Positions 9,868 to 21,251 of a stretch of 64,000 nt of DNA are shown in pieces. Source of the DNA: Trichosporon coremiiforme (Eukaryota > Basidiomycota > Tremellomycetes > Trichosporonales > Trichosporonaceae). Below the pieces are notes generated by a model. It saw only the letters and a program-made list of their open reading frames with translations. It was not told the origin of the DNA and made no database searches. A program made the position numbers and the translations under genes. Within the stretch, counting starts at the first letter, position 1, and each line of letters starts with the position of its first letter. Location: the NCBI GenBank assembly GCA_039545355.1, contig BCJJ01000025.1, forward strand, positions 55,505 to 119,504, written 5' to 3'.

Positions 9868-10383
9868 CTAGGACGTCGGCGTGCTCTGCTCGACGTACTG
9901 CTTCAGGTGTGCGGCCATCTCGCTCTGGCTCCCCTGGAAGCGGTACAGGGCTTCCTTCTCCTGGGGCTTGGCCCTGTCCCAGAACTCCTGCGTCGGAGCG
10001 GTATCGAAGGACCGGAAGAATGTTGTCTTGCTGCCATTGCTGCCTTCGACAGCCGTGAATGTGTAGGTGAGTCTTGATGGGATTGGGACAGACGCGAAAT
10101 TGTCCATGGCGGTCATGACGAACTTGTTGCCCTGCACGAGCTCTTGCACCGTCCACGTGTTGCTCCAGCGGCCCATGCCCTCGACGGGGGCCTGAATCGT
10201 CTCGGTGAATTGTGCGCCGACCTCGACCTTGGCGTTTTTCGGCTCGACGCTGATGGTAACGCCCTTGTTGATGTTGGGCCAGCTCGGGACGTTCGTGAGC
10301 GTGTCGAAGACGACCTGCGGGGGACGGTCGATCACCGTCTTCGCCCAGCCGCCAGTCGTGTAGTCAATGTCGTTCTTTGCCAT
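9868..10383 (-). CDS. SRPBCC-fold (START/polyketide cyclase-like) protein
   Basis: A single exon of 171 aa, convergent with the P450 (237-bp gap). The N terminus 'VIDRPPQVVFDTLTNVPSWP' is the typical opening of SRPBCC/polyketide cyclase-dehydrase domains: a beta strand, a helix, then 'W..w...v'. Alternating strands and a long C-terminal amphipathic helix ('PQEKEALYRFQGSQSEMAAH') complete the fold. Such proteins bind small hydrophobic ligands; some are cyclases and others carriers. It could belong to the adjacent metabolite locus, but being on the opposite strand it may also be an unrelated neighbour. Confidence 0.72.
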   Translation of the reverse strand: MAKNDIDYTTGGWAKTVIDRPPQVVFDTLTNVPSWPNINKGVTISVEPKNAKVEVGAQFTETIQAPVEGMGRWSNTWTVQELVQGNKFVMTAMDNFASVPIPSRLTYTFTAVEGSNGSKTTFFRSFDTAPTQEFWDRAKPQEKEALYRFQGSQSEMAAHLKQYVEQSTPTS

Positions 10384-11419
10384 GCTGTGCTGTGCTTGAT
10401 GGGGGAAAAGAAGGCGAGTGCGTCGCTGTTAAGTGTGTCGTCGACGTTCGGCGATGTGGACTCGGTGTATGGGTCTTTGTGGATCCGCTCGCTCACAATC
10501 TCAGTGCTTACGTCAGGTGCGGAATGCGGAAAGGAGCGGCATAGAGACGGCCTCGGCCTCGGCGCCCAGCAGTACATGACGCCGACGCACGCACCCTTCT
10601 CATCGTCAGGAACGTCTGCAACAGCGAGCGCACGTTATAAGAGCTAGGAGTCAAGCTTTCTAAGTCCAGCGCGTTCCACGGATCGTACACATCACCACAG
10701 ACTACAGCGTCGTCCCTCCGCGTCCGGACCTATGGCGTCAGGGCGGTGCCCACCAGAGCACGACGCTGGCTGTGGACGCAAGACTTGGACGCTTCGACCA
10801 CGCTTCCACGCTTCGTCTGTTTTCACGGGAACTGAACTGACCACATGCTTTCAGCAGAATCAGCAGGAAGCACAGCCGCCGGCACGGCTCATTGCAGCTT
10901 ACCTCAGAAAGTCGGGTGGCTGGGTTTACCTTGGCCGGGAAGTTGGCCGCGGCCAGCGGCCGCTGCCGCATTCTCGCCGTTCCTCTCCCTTGCCGAAAAG
11001 TCTTGGCGCCGGTGCCGAAAAAGCCTTGCCCCTCAGCCAATGACGCCAGATTCAACGTCGAGTCAACGACGGGGATCGACATCGTGGATTGGGCCCCGAG
11101 TCACACGACTGGCGGCTGACGCCAGAGCGCCGCCGGTGCTTGCGACTTGTCATGTGTCCTGCTTTCGGCCTGGTGCGATCACACGGCCCAGCTGGTATGC
11201 CTGATGCGTTGGGGCCCTCATTCCCGCGGACGAAGGCCCAACGATTCGCTAAACAACTTGGACATTTGAATGGCCCACCATCGTCGGCCAACCCCGATGT
11301 AACCGGACGCAAGGGATTCTCGGCTTCGTCCGACGCGGCTGGCTCCAACTTTTGCCAGGCTCAAGCGCCTGCATGCTGACAAAAGCATGTATGCATCTTG
11401 CTGTTACCCCATACGCGTC
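10384..11419. other. divergent promoter region
   Basis: About 1.0 kb between the SRPBCC gene (minus) and the DHA1 transporter (plus). Open frames here lack motif or splice support. An in-frame ATG at 11387 could extend the transporter by 11 residues. No strong TATA or RNA gene was recognised. Confidence 0.45.
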
Positions 11420-13538
11420 ATGGGTGGAATACAGGACGACGAGAAGAGCGAAGAGCGCCTCCCTGCACAGCGCTTCGACAGCATGGCGAGCAAGACGAGC
11501 AACATGAGCAACACGAGCAACACGGTCGTCGGCTCTGAGGCTGGCACAGCTGAGAAGAAGGGGTCAGAACGAAATCCGTTCCCACAACGTCCGTGGCGCA
11601 AGAAGGCGACGAGTTGGGACGCGATCCGCAGCCATCCCTACGCCGGCTCTGGAACCGAAAGCGAGCCATACGTCGTGACATGGCTAGAGGGCGACGCCGA
11701 GAATCCGCACAACTATAAGTTTGGGTACAAGTGGGCCATCACCATGATGTGTGAGTTGCAGGCGAGGCGAAGCTGACGGACAGCGGCGATCGGGACACTG
11801 GCGATGACGATGGGAAGCTCGACGCTCTCGGCCGCGGTCGCAAGCATCAAGACCGAGTTCCCAGGCTACGATAACAGGCTATACATCCTTGGTAGGCTCC
11901 TATAATTCAGACATGAGCTAACAACAGTGACGGGAATATACGTGCGTAACGTCAGTCAGCAGTGACCGGCACTAACCACAGGTCGCGGGGTTCGTCATCG
12001 GACCTTTCCTCTGGGCGCCGATATCCGAGATCTGGGGACGCCGACCAGCGTACATCATCACGCTGATCCCCTTCACTGCCTTCCAGGCTGCCGTATGGGG
12101 CGCCCCGAGCCTTACGGCGGTGTTGGTGCTGCGATTTTTCGCGGGAATGTTCGGTTGCTCGACCATGACAAACGCCGGCGGAATCATCGCCGACATGTTC
12201 TCCGCAGCTGATCGCGGCCTAGCTATGGGAGTTTTCGGTGCGTGCCCTTGGCTTGGCCCGGTTATAGGCCCCGTCATCGGTGGTTTCGTGTCTGCAGCGA
12301 CCGGATGGAGGTGGGTAGCGGCGACGGCGGCCTTCTTCGCCCTCGCGGTGACTATCCCGCACATTCTCTGGTTACCGGAGACGTACGCACCTGTTGTCCT
12401 GCGCAAGCGGGCTGCGGCACTGTCCAAAGCAACTGGACAAACGTACGTGTCCGAGCATGACCTGCTGCACGAGTTCAGCCGGCGCGAACTGGTCGTCAGC
12501 CAGATGAAGGTGCCCTGGATCCTCCTGTTCACCGAACCAATCGTCGCCACACTGTGCACATACCTCGCCATTGTCAGCGCTACGCTCTACATGGCCTTCA
12601 CGTCCTTCCCGCTTGTGTTCCAGGGTGCGCGCGGGTGGTCGCCCGGTGTCGGTGCGTTGAGCTTCCTCGGCCTCGCGGTCGGATCCAACACCGCAATCAT
12701 CTACCTCATCTTCTGGGGAAACCCCGGCTACGCCCGTCTCCTGGAACGCCACGGCATGCTACCCCCCGAAGCCCGCCTCAAGCCCGCCATCATCGGCGCC
12801 GTCCTCATGCCCATCGGCCTGATCATCTTCGCATGGACCTGCGTCCCTGTCCGTATTCCCTTCATCATTAGCATCCTCGCCACGATCCCCTATGGCGCCG
12901 CCATGGTCTTGACGTTCTTGGGAATGAACAACTATCTCGTCGACGCGTACCTGCCCAACGCGGCGAGTGTGCTTGCCGGCGGAACCGTCACCCGTTCCAT
13001 CGCGGGATGCGTGCTCCCCCTCTTCACGCTCGACATGTACGACGCCCTCGGCATAAACTGGGGTGGCACGCTGGTCGCGGGTCTGACGCTCGTCTTCGTG
13101 CCGGTGCCTTTCCTGCTCGTACTTTACGGGCGGCGCATCCGCCGCCTCACCAAGCATGGCCGCGAGGCCGACGACCTCTGGGCCGAGCGCGAGGCGAAGC
13201 TCGCTGCTGAGCGCGGCATCGCAACGCTCGAGAACGAGGTGCCCGCAGGCGTGGAGGAGGCGATGCTGCACCGCGCCATGTCGAATGTCTCGCGCAAGAC
13301 GAGTGCGGACCCGGAGGCCAAGGCGGAGATGGCCGACTGTGCGGGGCCACTGCAGGATGCTGGGCCACTGCATCGCGCCATGAGTCGCGCCTCGAGGTCA
13401 AGACCGTTCGAGGAGAACATGCTGCATCGCGCGCTGTCGCAGCACTCGCACGTTGGGGAGGGCAGCGTTGAGCCGCGCGTAGAGGCACGCATCAGGGTCG
13501 CTGAGGACAGGAAGGAGGACAAGGTCGGAGTACTATAA
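11420..13538 (+). CDS. MFS transporter, DHA1 (drug:proton antiporter) type
   Basis: Exons 11420-11750, 11784-11891, 11928-11941 and 11982-13538 encode 669 aa. The third exon is only 14 nt; including it and the 40-bp intron after it gives continuous 'VTGIYVAGFVIGPFLWAPI', the conserved second-helix region. The DHA1 signature follows in 'SEIWGRRPAYI'. About 12 transmembrane helices are visible, then a hydrophilic tail of about 140 residues in which the motif 'mLHRAmS' recurs four times. The family exports drugs, polyamines or metabolites through the plasma membrane. It lies outside the densest part of the isocyanide locus and could serve as an exporter, without direct evidence. Confidence 0.85.
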
Positions 13539-13704
13539 TTCATGTATGAATGAATGGGTCACTGGGATCTATCAGTTGAAGCAAAGAGGAATGTCTGTGC
13601 ATGGCGCTATCTACAACTATTTGAATGTTTGTGACCGGTGCAAACGGAAGCTCCGACCGCTGGCTGGAGCAGGCGATGGAGGGCTGCTTGCTCTGGAAGA
13701 GAAC

Positions 13705-14229
13705 CTACGAAGGCGGGTTCTTGAAGGTGACCTTGTCGCCATCGCGGTCATACCACCCAGCGAAGCCCCAGTTGGCCCATCCACCATCACCCCCTGTCCT
13801 CTCCAGAATACCCGTCGATTTGAAAACGACGACCTGGAAGTATTCCGTCTTGGAGTTGAAATCGATGAAGGAAGTCTCCGCCTCCATACTCTTCTTGTCC
13901 GTCACGCCCCACTTGAAATCGCCGCCGAAGCGGTGAAACGCGAACACGTTGTGGTCCGGCCACTTGTCGCGCAGCCCGTCGACGATCCGCTTCAGCCACT
14001 GGTCCCGGTGGAAGTAGTCCGACTCCGGGTGGTGAATGCCATTGATCGCGTCCTTCAGGGTGGGACTCTCGGCGCGGGCAATGAGGGGGCTGAGTTCGGC
14101 ATCGGCTGCGGCGCGAGGAGAGAGGGAGTTGTCTCGCCTTTCAACCGAGGCAGGACAGGCGGCAGGCGCGGCCAGGGCTGTGATGCTGAGGATGGCGACA
14201 GCGGAGGCGAAGACGGCAGAGAAACGCAT
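13705..14229 (-). CDS. small secreted protein, family not recognised
   Basis: A single exon of 174 aa, convergent with the DHA1 transporter (166-bp gap). A signal peptide (about residues 1-20, cut near 'ALAAPA') precedes a short Arg-containing propeptide-like stretch with possible Kex2-type pairs ('VERRD'). The mature part is rich in Trp, Phe and Gly with strand-like repeats ending in 'WGFAGWYDRDGDKVTF'. It has a single Cys (in the leader), so it is not a disulfide-rich effector. I do not recognise the family. A TATATAA box lies on the minus strand about 110 bp upstream. Confidence 0.7.
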   Translation of the reverse strand: MRFSAVFASAVAILSITALAAPAACPASVERRDNSLSPRAAADAELSPLIARAESPTLKDAINGIHHPESDYFHRDQWLKRIVDGLRDKWPDHNVFAFHRFGGDFKWGVTDKKSMEAETSFIDFNSKTEYFQVVVFKSTGILERTGGDGGWANWGFAGWYDRDGDKVTFKNPPS

Positions 14230-14337
14230 GTTGGCGGTGCTTGATGCGAGAAGTTTTGGAGAGTATTCAAGACAGCGGTAGGCAGAAGAGGTAGCCCTGT
14301 GGTGGTGATAGGTTTCTGTTGTCGCCAGAAGTCACTG

Positions 14338-14344
14338 TTATATA
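14338..14344 (-). promoter_or_regulatory. TATA box of the small secreted protein
   Basis: The minus strand reads TATATAA about 110 bp upstream of the ATG at 14229, consistent with a strong core promoter for a secreted protein. Confidence 0.5.
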
Positions 14345-15476
14345 CGGCTCCTCGGCAACCTACGCTGACACGGAGCTCTCCAAAAGACCTCGGTCCGCAG
14401 GCTGGTCCGCTCCGGGTCCGATATCTCGAGCACCAGCTCCGCGTTCGCAGCACCGCTGCATCGTTGGATGGCCGTCAGCGTCATGCCAAGACGTTGTCGC
14501 TCGGTGGCAGTCCGCTCGGAGTAAGACATAGCGGGGCATTTCGGCACCGAGCGACTGCGGACTAGCGCGGTCACGCCTGGAGCGCGTGAGCGCAGGACCG
14601 AGGCCGGGTGGTTCCTGCATGTGGGGAGAGTGATGCGGAGCCAGCTCACAATGCTCAAGAGGGTGTCATCCCGTGGCCGTCATGCCGAACGACGGTGTCG
14701 GAGAGAAGGCAGTGCCTCAGGACAGCAGCGGAGCAACCTTGCGGAGACGGCGGAGCAACGATGATCATGTGTGGGTGGAACATTCCAGACAGCGAACAAC
14801 CGCCACCCTCTCCACCGTCAGCGTCCAGTACCGGGAGCACTTGTGCTCCGCTGGGATGTCCGAACTGAGCTCCGCACGCCAAGCCCTTTCTCGATCAGGA
14901 AGAGATACGGCGGTGCAGCCTGCCGGAGCTATGTGGTTTCGGTTTCGGACTGAGGGACTAGCGCACGGCGAATTCTTAGGACACCGAACTTGTTATCGTT
15001 CCCGTTTTAGCACCTGAGCGGACCGGCACATCTGCTTGGATATCTCGCGCTGCACTGGCCGTTGCAGGACCTGTAGGCATAGAACCTCAACAGCCGGGAT
15101 GCAAAGGTGGCGCGGTGCAGAAGCGACTGTCCCATGCAAGCGGTGAAAGCGGATGAAACAGTGAAACCTACAGGCTCGATGCCCGCCATGAGACCGACTC
15201 CAGCCTGTATAGCTAGTAACATGTAACATTCTCCCTGCTATCTACATCCGCACGAACGAATACTGGAATTGCTCTGGGGAAGCGGTGATTTGTGCGAACA
15301 CTCGTTCTGGAACGCAGTTTGGTACCTGCCCTACGTTCTACTCTTTCACTGAGTGTAGAAGTCCTGCCGGATTGCATCGGCGTGATTGGCAGTGTAACAC
15401 GTTCTGAGCTCGAGTCCATCCTTCTCCGTGTTCTCGAGACAGGACTCTACCCTTTTCTTTAGCTTTCTTATCTCCC
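14345..15476. other. stretch without a supported gene
   Basis: About 1.1 kb upstream of the secreted-protein gene. Short overlapping frames occur on both strands, but none has a domain motif, signal peptide or splice-consistent extension. Confidence 0.45.
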
Positions 15477-15767
15477 TCATAACCTACCAGTGCCATCGAA
15501 TTTGATACGACTCCCGTGCTCGTCCACCTTTTCGAATCTCCACTGACAGGCGGAATCGCAGTCACTGATCTCAAGGCTGGCGCCCTCCTTCGTCTCCTTC
15601 TTGTACACTGAGAGATAGAGACCCCCCGTCCAGGAATTCGAACCGTCTCGGTGTGTCTGGCGCCGTGTCCCAAGTCCACGTCTCCGCGCCGATGTACTCT
15701 TACTGCTTGGGAATGCTGGCGGATACTGTGGTGTCCTTGCTGTGCGTGGAACGTGGTCGCGTGCCAA
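15477..15767 (-). other. unrecognised open frame, possible remnant
   Basis: A 96-codon minus-strand frame whose second half looks protein-like: 'WTGGLYLSVYKKE' and 'CQWRFEKVDEHG' suggest alternating strands. It lies 3' of a truncated BTB first exon, and no convincing splice path connects them. It may be the tail of a decayed gene or chance. Confidence 0.25.
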
Positions 15768-15949
15768 CGCTGACCAATCCGCTGCACAAGAACTCTGTTG
15801 CAGTTTGAAGCGCTGTAGATGGACAGCCTCTACATGCTACACCAGTTATGTCCCCGGTCCGGACTGTCATGAGATATTGATACTGGATAGATGGGACCGC
15901 ACCGCAATGCTCTAGCCCGTCTACCATCCAGCCCGCGGTGTTCCACCAC

Positions 15950-16065
15950 GAAGCAGCCTGCAGCTGGTAGGTCGGAAGCTTGAACAGAACGTTGTCCGAG
16001 GAAACGAGCTCGAAGTCTCCCTCCTTCCATTGCTCGTGCATGGTGGGCTCGGTCATTTCAGACAT
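15950..16065 (-). pseudogene. orphan first exon of a BTB-family gene
   Basis: Codons 1-38 encode 'WKEGDFELVSSDNVLFKLP' and 'TYQLQAAS', matching the first exon of the BTB genes at 43.7, 46.7 and 47.4 kb ('..GDFE..SSDNV.F.vPtYlLQAa'). The exon ends in phase 2 after TC, as in those genes, but the donor is GTGGTG. The expected second exon (VFR..ME.GSG) is absent downstream. The rest of the gene appears lost or replaced. Confidence 0.6.
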
Positions 16066-17109
16066 GGCGGTGGTTAGAGACCGCCACGGTGCGGCTCGGT
16101 GCTGAAGAGAACGGGAAGAAGTTCATGAGAAGACACTCAACGGGTTTATGTAGCCTCCCCTGCCCCTCGTTGAGCGGATGTCAGACGCTTGAGTCACCCA
16201 AATCGGATTCATAAAGTGCCAATGAGATTTATGCAGAACCCCTTCGGGCGTACCAATGTGGTCATACCCCCTGCAGTCGTCAGGTCGGTTAGCACCTCGT
16301 TTCCCCGTTCATGTACTGATCTCATGCATTGGTGCAGCATGCGCCTGCATTACGCTGCCCTGCCTTCCAGTAAGTGCAAGAGGCGCTCCGATGGCCGCAA
16401 ACGAATGCTCTTGCGCGCCAGATGCAACAGACTAAATCCCGGCTCGTTTATCTCGGTAATCAAACACCTCTGTCGCTCATTCAACGACCGATGCCAGACT
16501 CCGTATCCGCAATCAGACACTCTGTTCTCAGAAAGCGCCGCGTTCCATGCACGTGAGCCCCCCTTCACCTTACTCAGCTGGCCTGCACTGTGGGGATCCC
16601 TCGTCCCCGCACCCGACCACGTCAGCCCGGTGCGCGGGAGTCATTCCACGCCGGCGCCAGGGGCAGAAAGCGAAAACCCAATCCCGCCGGGGCTCGCGCG
16701 CAGCAGAGATGAAACAAGAACAGCGTTCGAAACGCGGCTCAAGGTTCAGCCTTCGCTACCTGGCTGTCTCCGAGTTGCATGGCGACCGTTATATGATCGC
16801 GGGGGGGGAGGGGTTGTGCTTAGCAGAGCTGTCCCCCCTTTTGCTCTCTTATCGACGGGCGACTCACCACTCACCACTCACTTCGACCTGCGCAGCGATC
16901 TGAACACGAATCGCGTCGGTCTCGACTTGATCGACAGTCGATAACTCTGGCTCTAGCACCGAAGGCAGTGCAGAACTGGGACCAGGATCCATCACCGGTA
17001 TTGCCTCTGCGCAGTCTGCCCGACGAGCGTAGCAAGCTGACGTTGCCGACGTTGCCTGCATTCGCCCATTCGCTGTCACTGCTCTCAAGGATACTCTGGA
17101 CAGAGCAAG
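16066..17109. other. stretch without a supported gene
   Basis: About 1.0 kb between the BTB exon remnant (minus) and the Ser/Pro-rich gene (plus). Long open frames exist but are Arg/Ser/Pro-rich and lack motifs. A G-rich run lies at about 16800-16812. Confidence 0.4.
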
Positions 17110-18105
17110 ATGCACCTCGCCCCGCCGATAGCTTGGCCCACCGGTCCACCACCGCCCAATTCTGCGCCTCCAGCTCACTACTCCCCAATCCCCGTCGTCC
17201 CGCCATACCCCGCCACCTCTCCCTCGAGGGTCACCCTCTACTTGGACGGCTCTCCCATCTCGCTCTCCTCGGCTACATCGCCACTCCCCATTACACCATC
17301 GCCATCTGTCTCCGCCGCCTCCTCCTCCTCGTTAGCACAGTCCACTCCACCCTCCTCCTCGGCCACTCCGGCCACAACAGAACCCTCGGCTCCGGGCTCC
17401 CAGCCACCCTTCTTCGTCGTCCAAGACCAACTATTCTGGAACGCGACCTTGACACTGAACGAGACAATGAGCTGCAACTCGTCCCGTCTCTCAGTGACCC
17501 ACACTTGCTGCTCCTCGGGCCTATTCACTGCCTCGAACGCACCCAGTGCCCAGCTGGGGGGACAGTGCCGCCTCCCTCGTTCCGCTGACGGGATAAGGAA
17601 CTGGGAAAGATGTGTGAGAGGGACTGGGGTGGGATATGCCAAGTGTACGGCTTTCAACCGAGTAATGGACGATTGGGAGGGCGTGCCGAGGGATAGGGTG
17701 GGGTGGAGGGGCGCTGTGGGGAGTGGGGAGGAAGTGTGTACGGATCTGGGCGGGGTGGTGGTTCAGGATTGTTGTCGAGAAGTGAGTGGGCAGATGGATA
17801 AGGGGCATGAGAATGAGAAGAGACAGGCCGAGGATGGACTGGAGGAAGGTAATGGGGAACCGGTCGGTGACGGCAAGACAGAGGGAGAGAAAGAGGGAGA
17901 AGGGAGGAACAAACCGCCTCCGCCCCCACCCCCTCCCCGCGTCTGCAAGATCCCCGAATCCAAGCGCGGAGAATGGGACACCTGTATCGCGAATCATCAG
18001 ACGTACTCTGTCTGCACTGACAGCCCGCGCGTCTCGCCTGCTTCCCGAACCCGCTTTAGCCTCGGACTCGCCTTCACCGCTGCCGCTGTCGCCGTGCTCG
18101 CTTAA
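17110..18105 (+). CDS. Ser/Pro-rich, Cys-containing putative GPI surface protein
   Basis: An open frame of 331 codons. The N-terminal third is Ser/Pro/Thr-rich. A cysteine-containing middle (about residues 125-225) has a CC pair near each end ('THTCCSS' and 'VQDCCRE'). A charged Glu/Lys/Gly linker and a polyproline run follow, then 'ANHQTYSVCTDSP' and a hydrophobic Ala/Val tail like a GPI signal. No N-terminal signal peptide is visible from this ATG, so an upstream exon is probably missing. Composition and tail resemble fungal wall proteins, but I do not recognise the family. The antisense strand also has a long open frame, judged a shadow. Confidence 0.45.
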   Translation: MHLAPPIAWPTGPPPPNSAPPAHYSPIPVVPPYPATSPSRVTLYLDGSPISLSSATSPLPITPSPSVSAASSSSLAQSTPPSSSATPATTEPSAPGSQPPFFVVQDQLFWNATLTLNETMSCNSSRLSVTHTCCSSGLFTASNAPSAQLGGQCRLPRSADGIRNWERCVRGTGVGYAKCTAFNRVMDDWEGVPRDRVGWRGAVGSGEEVCTDLGGVVVQDCCREVSGQMDKGHENEKRQAEDGLEEGNGEPVGDGKTEGEKEGEGRNKPPPPPPPPRVCKIPESKRGEWDTCIANHQTYSVCTDSPRVSPASRTRFSLGLAFTAAAVAVLA

Positions 18106-18368
18106 AGTGCGAGGGCTGGAATCGCCTGTACCGCAACCATGTTGTAACCGATAACAAAAGCCGTACATGATATTAAAAGACCATACAATGTAGACGTACA
18201 TACAAACTATTAGCCCCCGAATGGAGGGGGGGCCACGAACAACGAGCGGCGAACAACCAACGACAGAAGGCAGAATGACGCAGACCAAGAGGAGACGAGC
18301 ACACAGTTCGAGCTGAGATGGGAAGAGATGCGCGCGCCGGCCGATTCACGTCGCCCGGCTCACGCAGC

Positions 18369-21251
18369 CTACACCTCCGGCGGAGGCGGCACGACCTCGC
18401 TGAGAAGCATGTTGGCCCAGTACCGCCCGTCGTCAGCCTCGTTCTGAGCCACGAATTCCGGCACATGGATGAACTCCTCGAGCCCGAGCTCTGTGAAAAA
18501 GTCGAACACGTCTCCGTTTCCCGCCCCGCTGCCGCTGCCGCCCGTCGCTGGTCCGCCCTGCGCTTCCGCGCTGCCGACATCGCCGCTGGGGGCGTAGGGC
18601 GCTGGCATCGGGCCCGGGGAGGCTTGTCGCGATTCGGTGGACAGCGCACTGAGCACGCGCCGAATGAACCGGACGACATAGCCTGGTGCTGTCTTGGAAT
18701 CCTCCTCGAGAAGCAGACTCGTGTGCGCCAGGAAGATCCGGTGCAGAGTTGTCAGCATGAAGGACTTTTGGGCCCGGGTTGCGTTCCGGTACGAGTTGCG
18801 AATGAACACGATCAGACTTGAGGTCATGCAGCTCGCGCTGTCCTGCATGATGATGAGGAGCCCGTTGGCGGAGAGCGCCTCGATCTCGGCCGTGATCCTT
18901 GACACGACGTGGAGGCACTGATCCAGCCTGAGGGGATCGCGGGGGCCACGGGCCATTTCGTACCGGTAGCGCTTCATGACGAGGACAAAGTCGAGGATGC
19001 TCCAGAGGAGCACGCCCTCCACGTCCTGCTCGAAGCATGGGGGCGGATTGTCACGGTTGAACCATTTCGCGACGAGGTTCTCGGCTTGCATTGTGAGCGT
19101 GTCGATTGCCACCTCTAACAGCGCAGGTTCCGGTGCCCGCTCACAGAGCGCGCCCCACTCGTCCTTCAGCTTGCAGAGCTGTATGCTCGCGGCGATGTGC
19201 ATATCCACGCTCCGGCCGAGGTATAGGTGGTCCCTGGCCCAGACCTCGGGGTCGCCGTAGTGGTTCAACCTGATGAGCGCAGGCAAACCATGGATGAAGC
19301 TCTGGCCCCTGTCGAAGGAGAACAGAGTGAACCACGTCCGTTCCGCGTTCAGTAGCTCGCGGGCTGCGCGTTCGTCCTCCGGCAAAGGGTCCGCGCGGGG
19401 GATGTGCCAGAATAAGGAGTAGCCTAGGCGGATCGCGATGCCGACTTTCATCCACCCCGACGTGTCCTCGGGGTCCTTCCAGTACGTTTGCAGCATGAGC
19501 GACTGGATCACGCCAATGTCGGTCGAGCCGAGCTGAAGCGCGCGGTCGAGCAGCGTGCGTGCATGAGACAGGAGGGCGGGATGCAGGTCGTGCCGGAAGA
19601 AGCGGGACGCAGAGGCGAGCACAGTGGTGAAGAGCACGCTGCTCGTCCGGCGGAGATACGCCATCGTATGAAGGTTCTCGTCGAGCACGGCGACGAGGGG
19701 GTTCAGCCGCTGGTGAAACAGGGACACGAGCGATGTCGCTTCAACCTCGCTGAGCGCACGGAGGGACACGGGGTCGTGCTCCTCGTTAATCTTGTCGTCG
19801 TCTGCGGCCGGGGAGCGTTTCCGCCCCGTAGGCGCGTTGTTGAAGAATGGCCCGGCGGCGACTACCTCCCGGTCACTACCCGGGTCGAGGTGCTCCGCCA
19901 TGCTCAGGTGGTGGTTCCGGCGCGGCGGCGCCTCGCCCGCAACCGCGACGGGTGGGGAGATGCCCGGGTTCCCGTAGCCAGGCGGCGATACCTGTGAGCT
20001 GGCACTGGAGGGCGGGGCATACGGGCGGAGGAAGGGGAAGGTCGAGGGATCGTTACTCGATGCGTGAGGTTGTCCCGGCCCGCTGTGAGGGTGCGCGTGG
20101 CTGGGTCCATTATGCGATGAGTGGTGGTGCGACGAATGGTGATGCGACGAGTGAGAATGAGAGTGTTGCTCTTGCGGGTTCGAGTGATGCGATCCAGGCC
20201 GACTGGGGGGAGACGGCTCGATGCGCGGGGGTTTGTTCTCCCTCCGCTCGGCGACGGCGGCAGCGGCGGCGGCGGCAGCTTCGCGTTGCCTTCAGGTTAG
20301 CGGGTTCCAGACTGAGAAGGTGGTCATATGATATTGCCTCTTGCCTCTCAGGGCAAGCCGCTCGACGTTCGACGCCAACTCACTGCTTACTCCCCGGCGG
20401 CCGTCCTTTACGCTTGATAACGGGCGGATCAGAGCACACGAGTCCGTACCGAGCGCACCGCGCGCAGGGCGTGTTCGGCTCTGGGGGGCGGATGCATCGG
20501 ACCTGGGGTCAGCATTGGTGTTCGATTTGTCATCACGGCGGCGAGTGTCGGCTGGCATGGACGGCTGGTGCAGGGCCGTGTGAGGGCCCCGTGTGCGCCG
20601 AGCGTCAATGAGACGAGAGACGCGGTTGCATACGATCGGTGTTGGGAGGGAAGTGCCGGAGGCGGGGTGGATGCTGTTGGATGTCGGCAGCGGCGAGGTA
20701 CACCGAGACAAGACCGAGAGGATGTTATCTCACCTTGATGGCGCGGCACGTCTTGCACCTGCATGTGTCAGCGATTCTTCCTCTCCATCCTTATCACTTC
20801 CATCCCCCATCCTTCCCCACCCCTCCCCGCCTTCTCCGTCCCCTTCCCCGCACCAGATCTATCTCGTTGATATCTCGATGGATCCAGCACGAGCGGGAGC
20901 GGGGTGGACACCGACATCGCCGCTGCTTGGTCGTCCTGAGTAACGGCCCGATTCTGTCCTATCCCTATCGACCTTTCCTATCACCTCGCCCTCGGACTGC
21001 GCCCTCGCTCGCGCAGGTGCATGCAGGAATACTCACGCAAGCTTTGACCGTGGGGGCGGTTTCCCGTCGCCGTCCTTGGGCGAGGCGGGGGGCGACATGA
21101 TGGTGGTGGTGGTTGTGGTTGTGGATGATTGATAACCTGACTCGGCGGCAAGACGCGTTGAGGGTTGCGGCTCAAGTCCGGCAGTGGGCGGCGGCATCGC
21201 CGGGCGGGTCTGGCTTGGGTGGGGCCAGCGTAGCGTTGCCTGGCTGGGCAT
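18369..21251 (-). CDS. Zn2Cys6 fungal transcription factor with His-rich linker
   Basis: Exons (minus) 21251-21037, 20758-20734, 20502-20384 and 20289-18369 encode 759 aa. The zinc cluster is split over three exons: 'ACKTCRAIK' then 'VRCIRPPEPNTPCARC' and 'ARYGLVC' give C73-x2-C-x6-C-x9-C-x2-C-x6-C103. The second exon is only 25 nt. The first two introns are 278 and 231 bp, long for this genome. After the cluster come a basic linker, an Ala run and a His/Ser stretch (about residues 150-190, for example 'HSHSHSSHHHSSHHH'). The fungal_trans-like regulatory domain includes 'ERTWFTLFSFDRGQSF'. It is probably a nuclear DNA-binding regulator; targets are unknown. The start is the first in-frame ATG and could be later. 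Confidence 0.85.

Noticed and set aside
17521..18288. minus-strand 255-codon frame opposite the Ser/Pro-rich protein
   Set aside because: Repetitive Ser/Pro/His text mirrors the sense strand's low complexity. The sense frame has Cys pairs and a GPI-like tail, so it is preferred.
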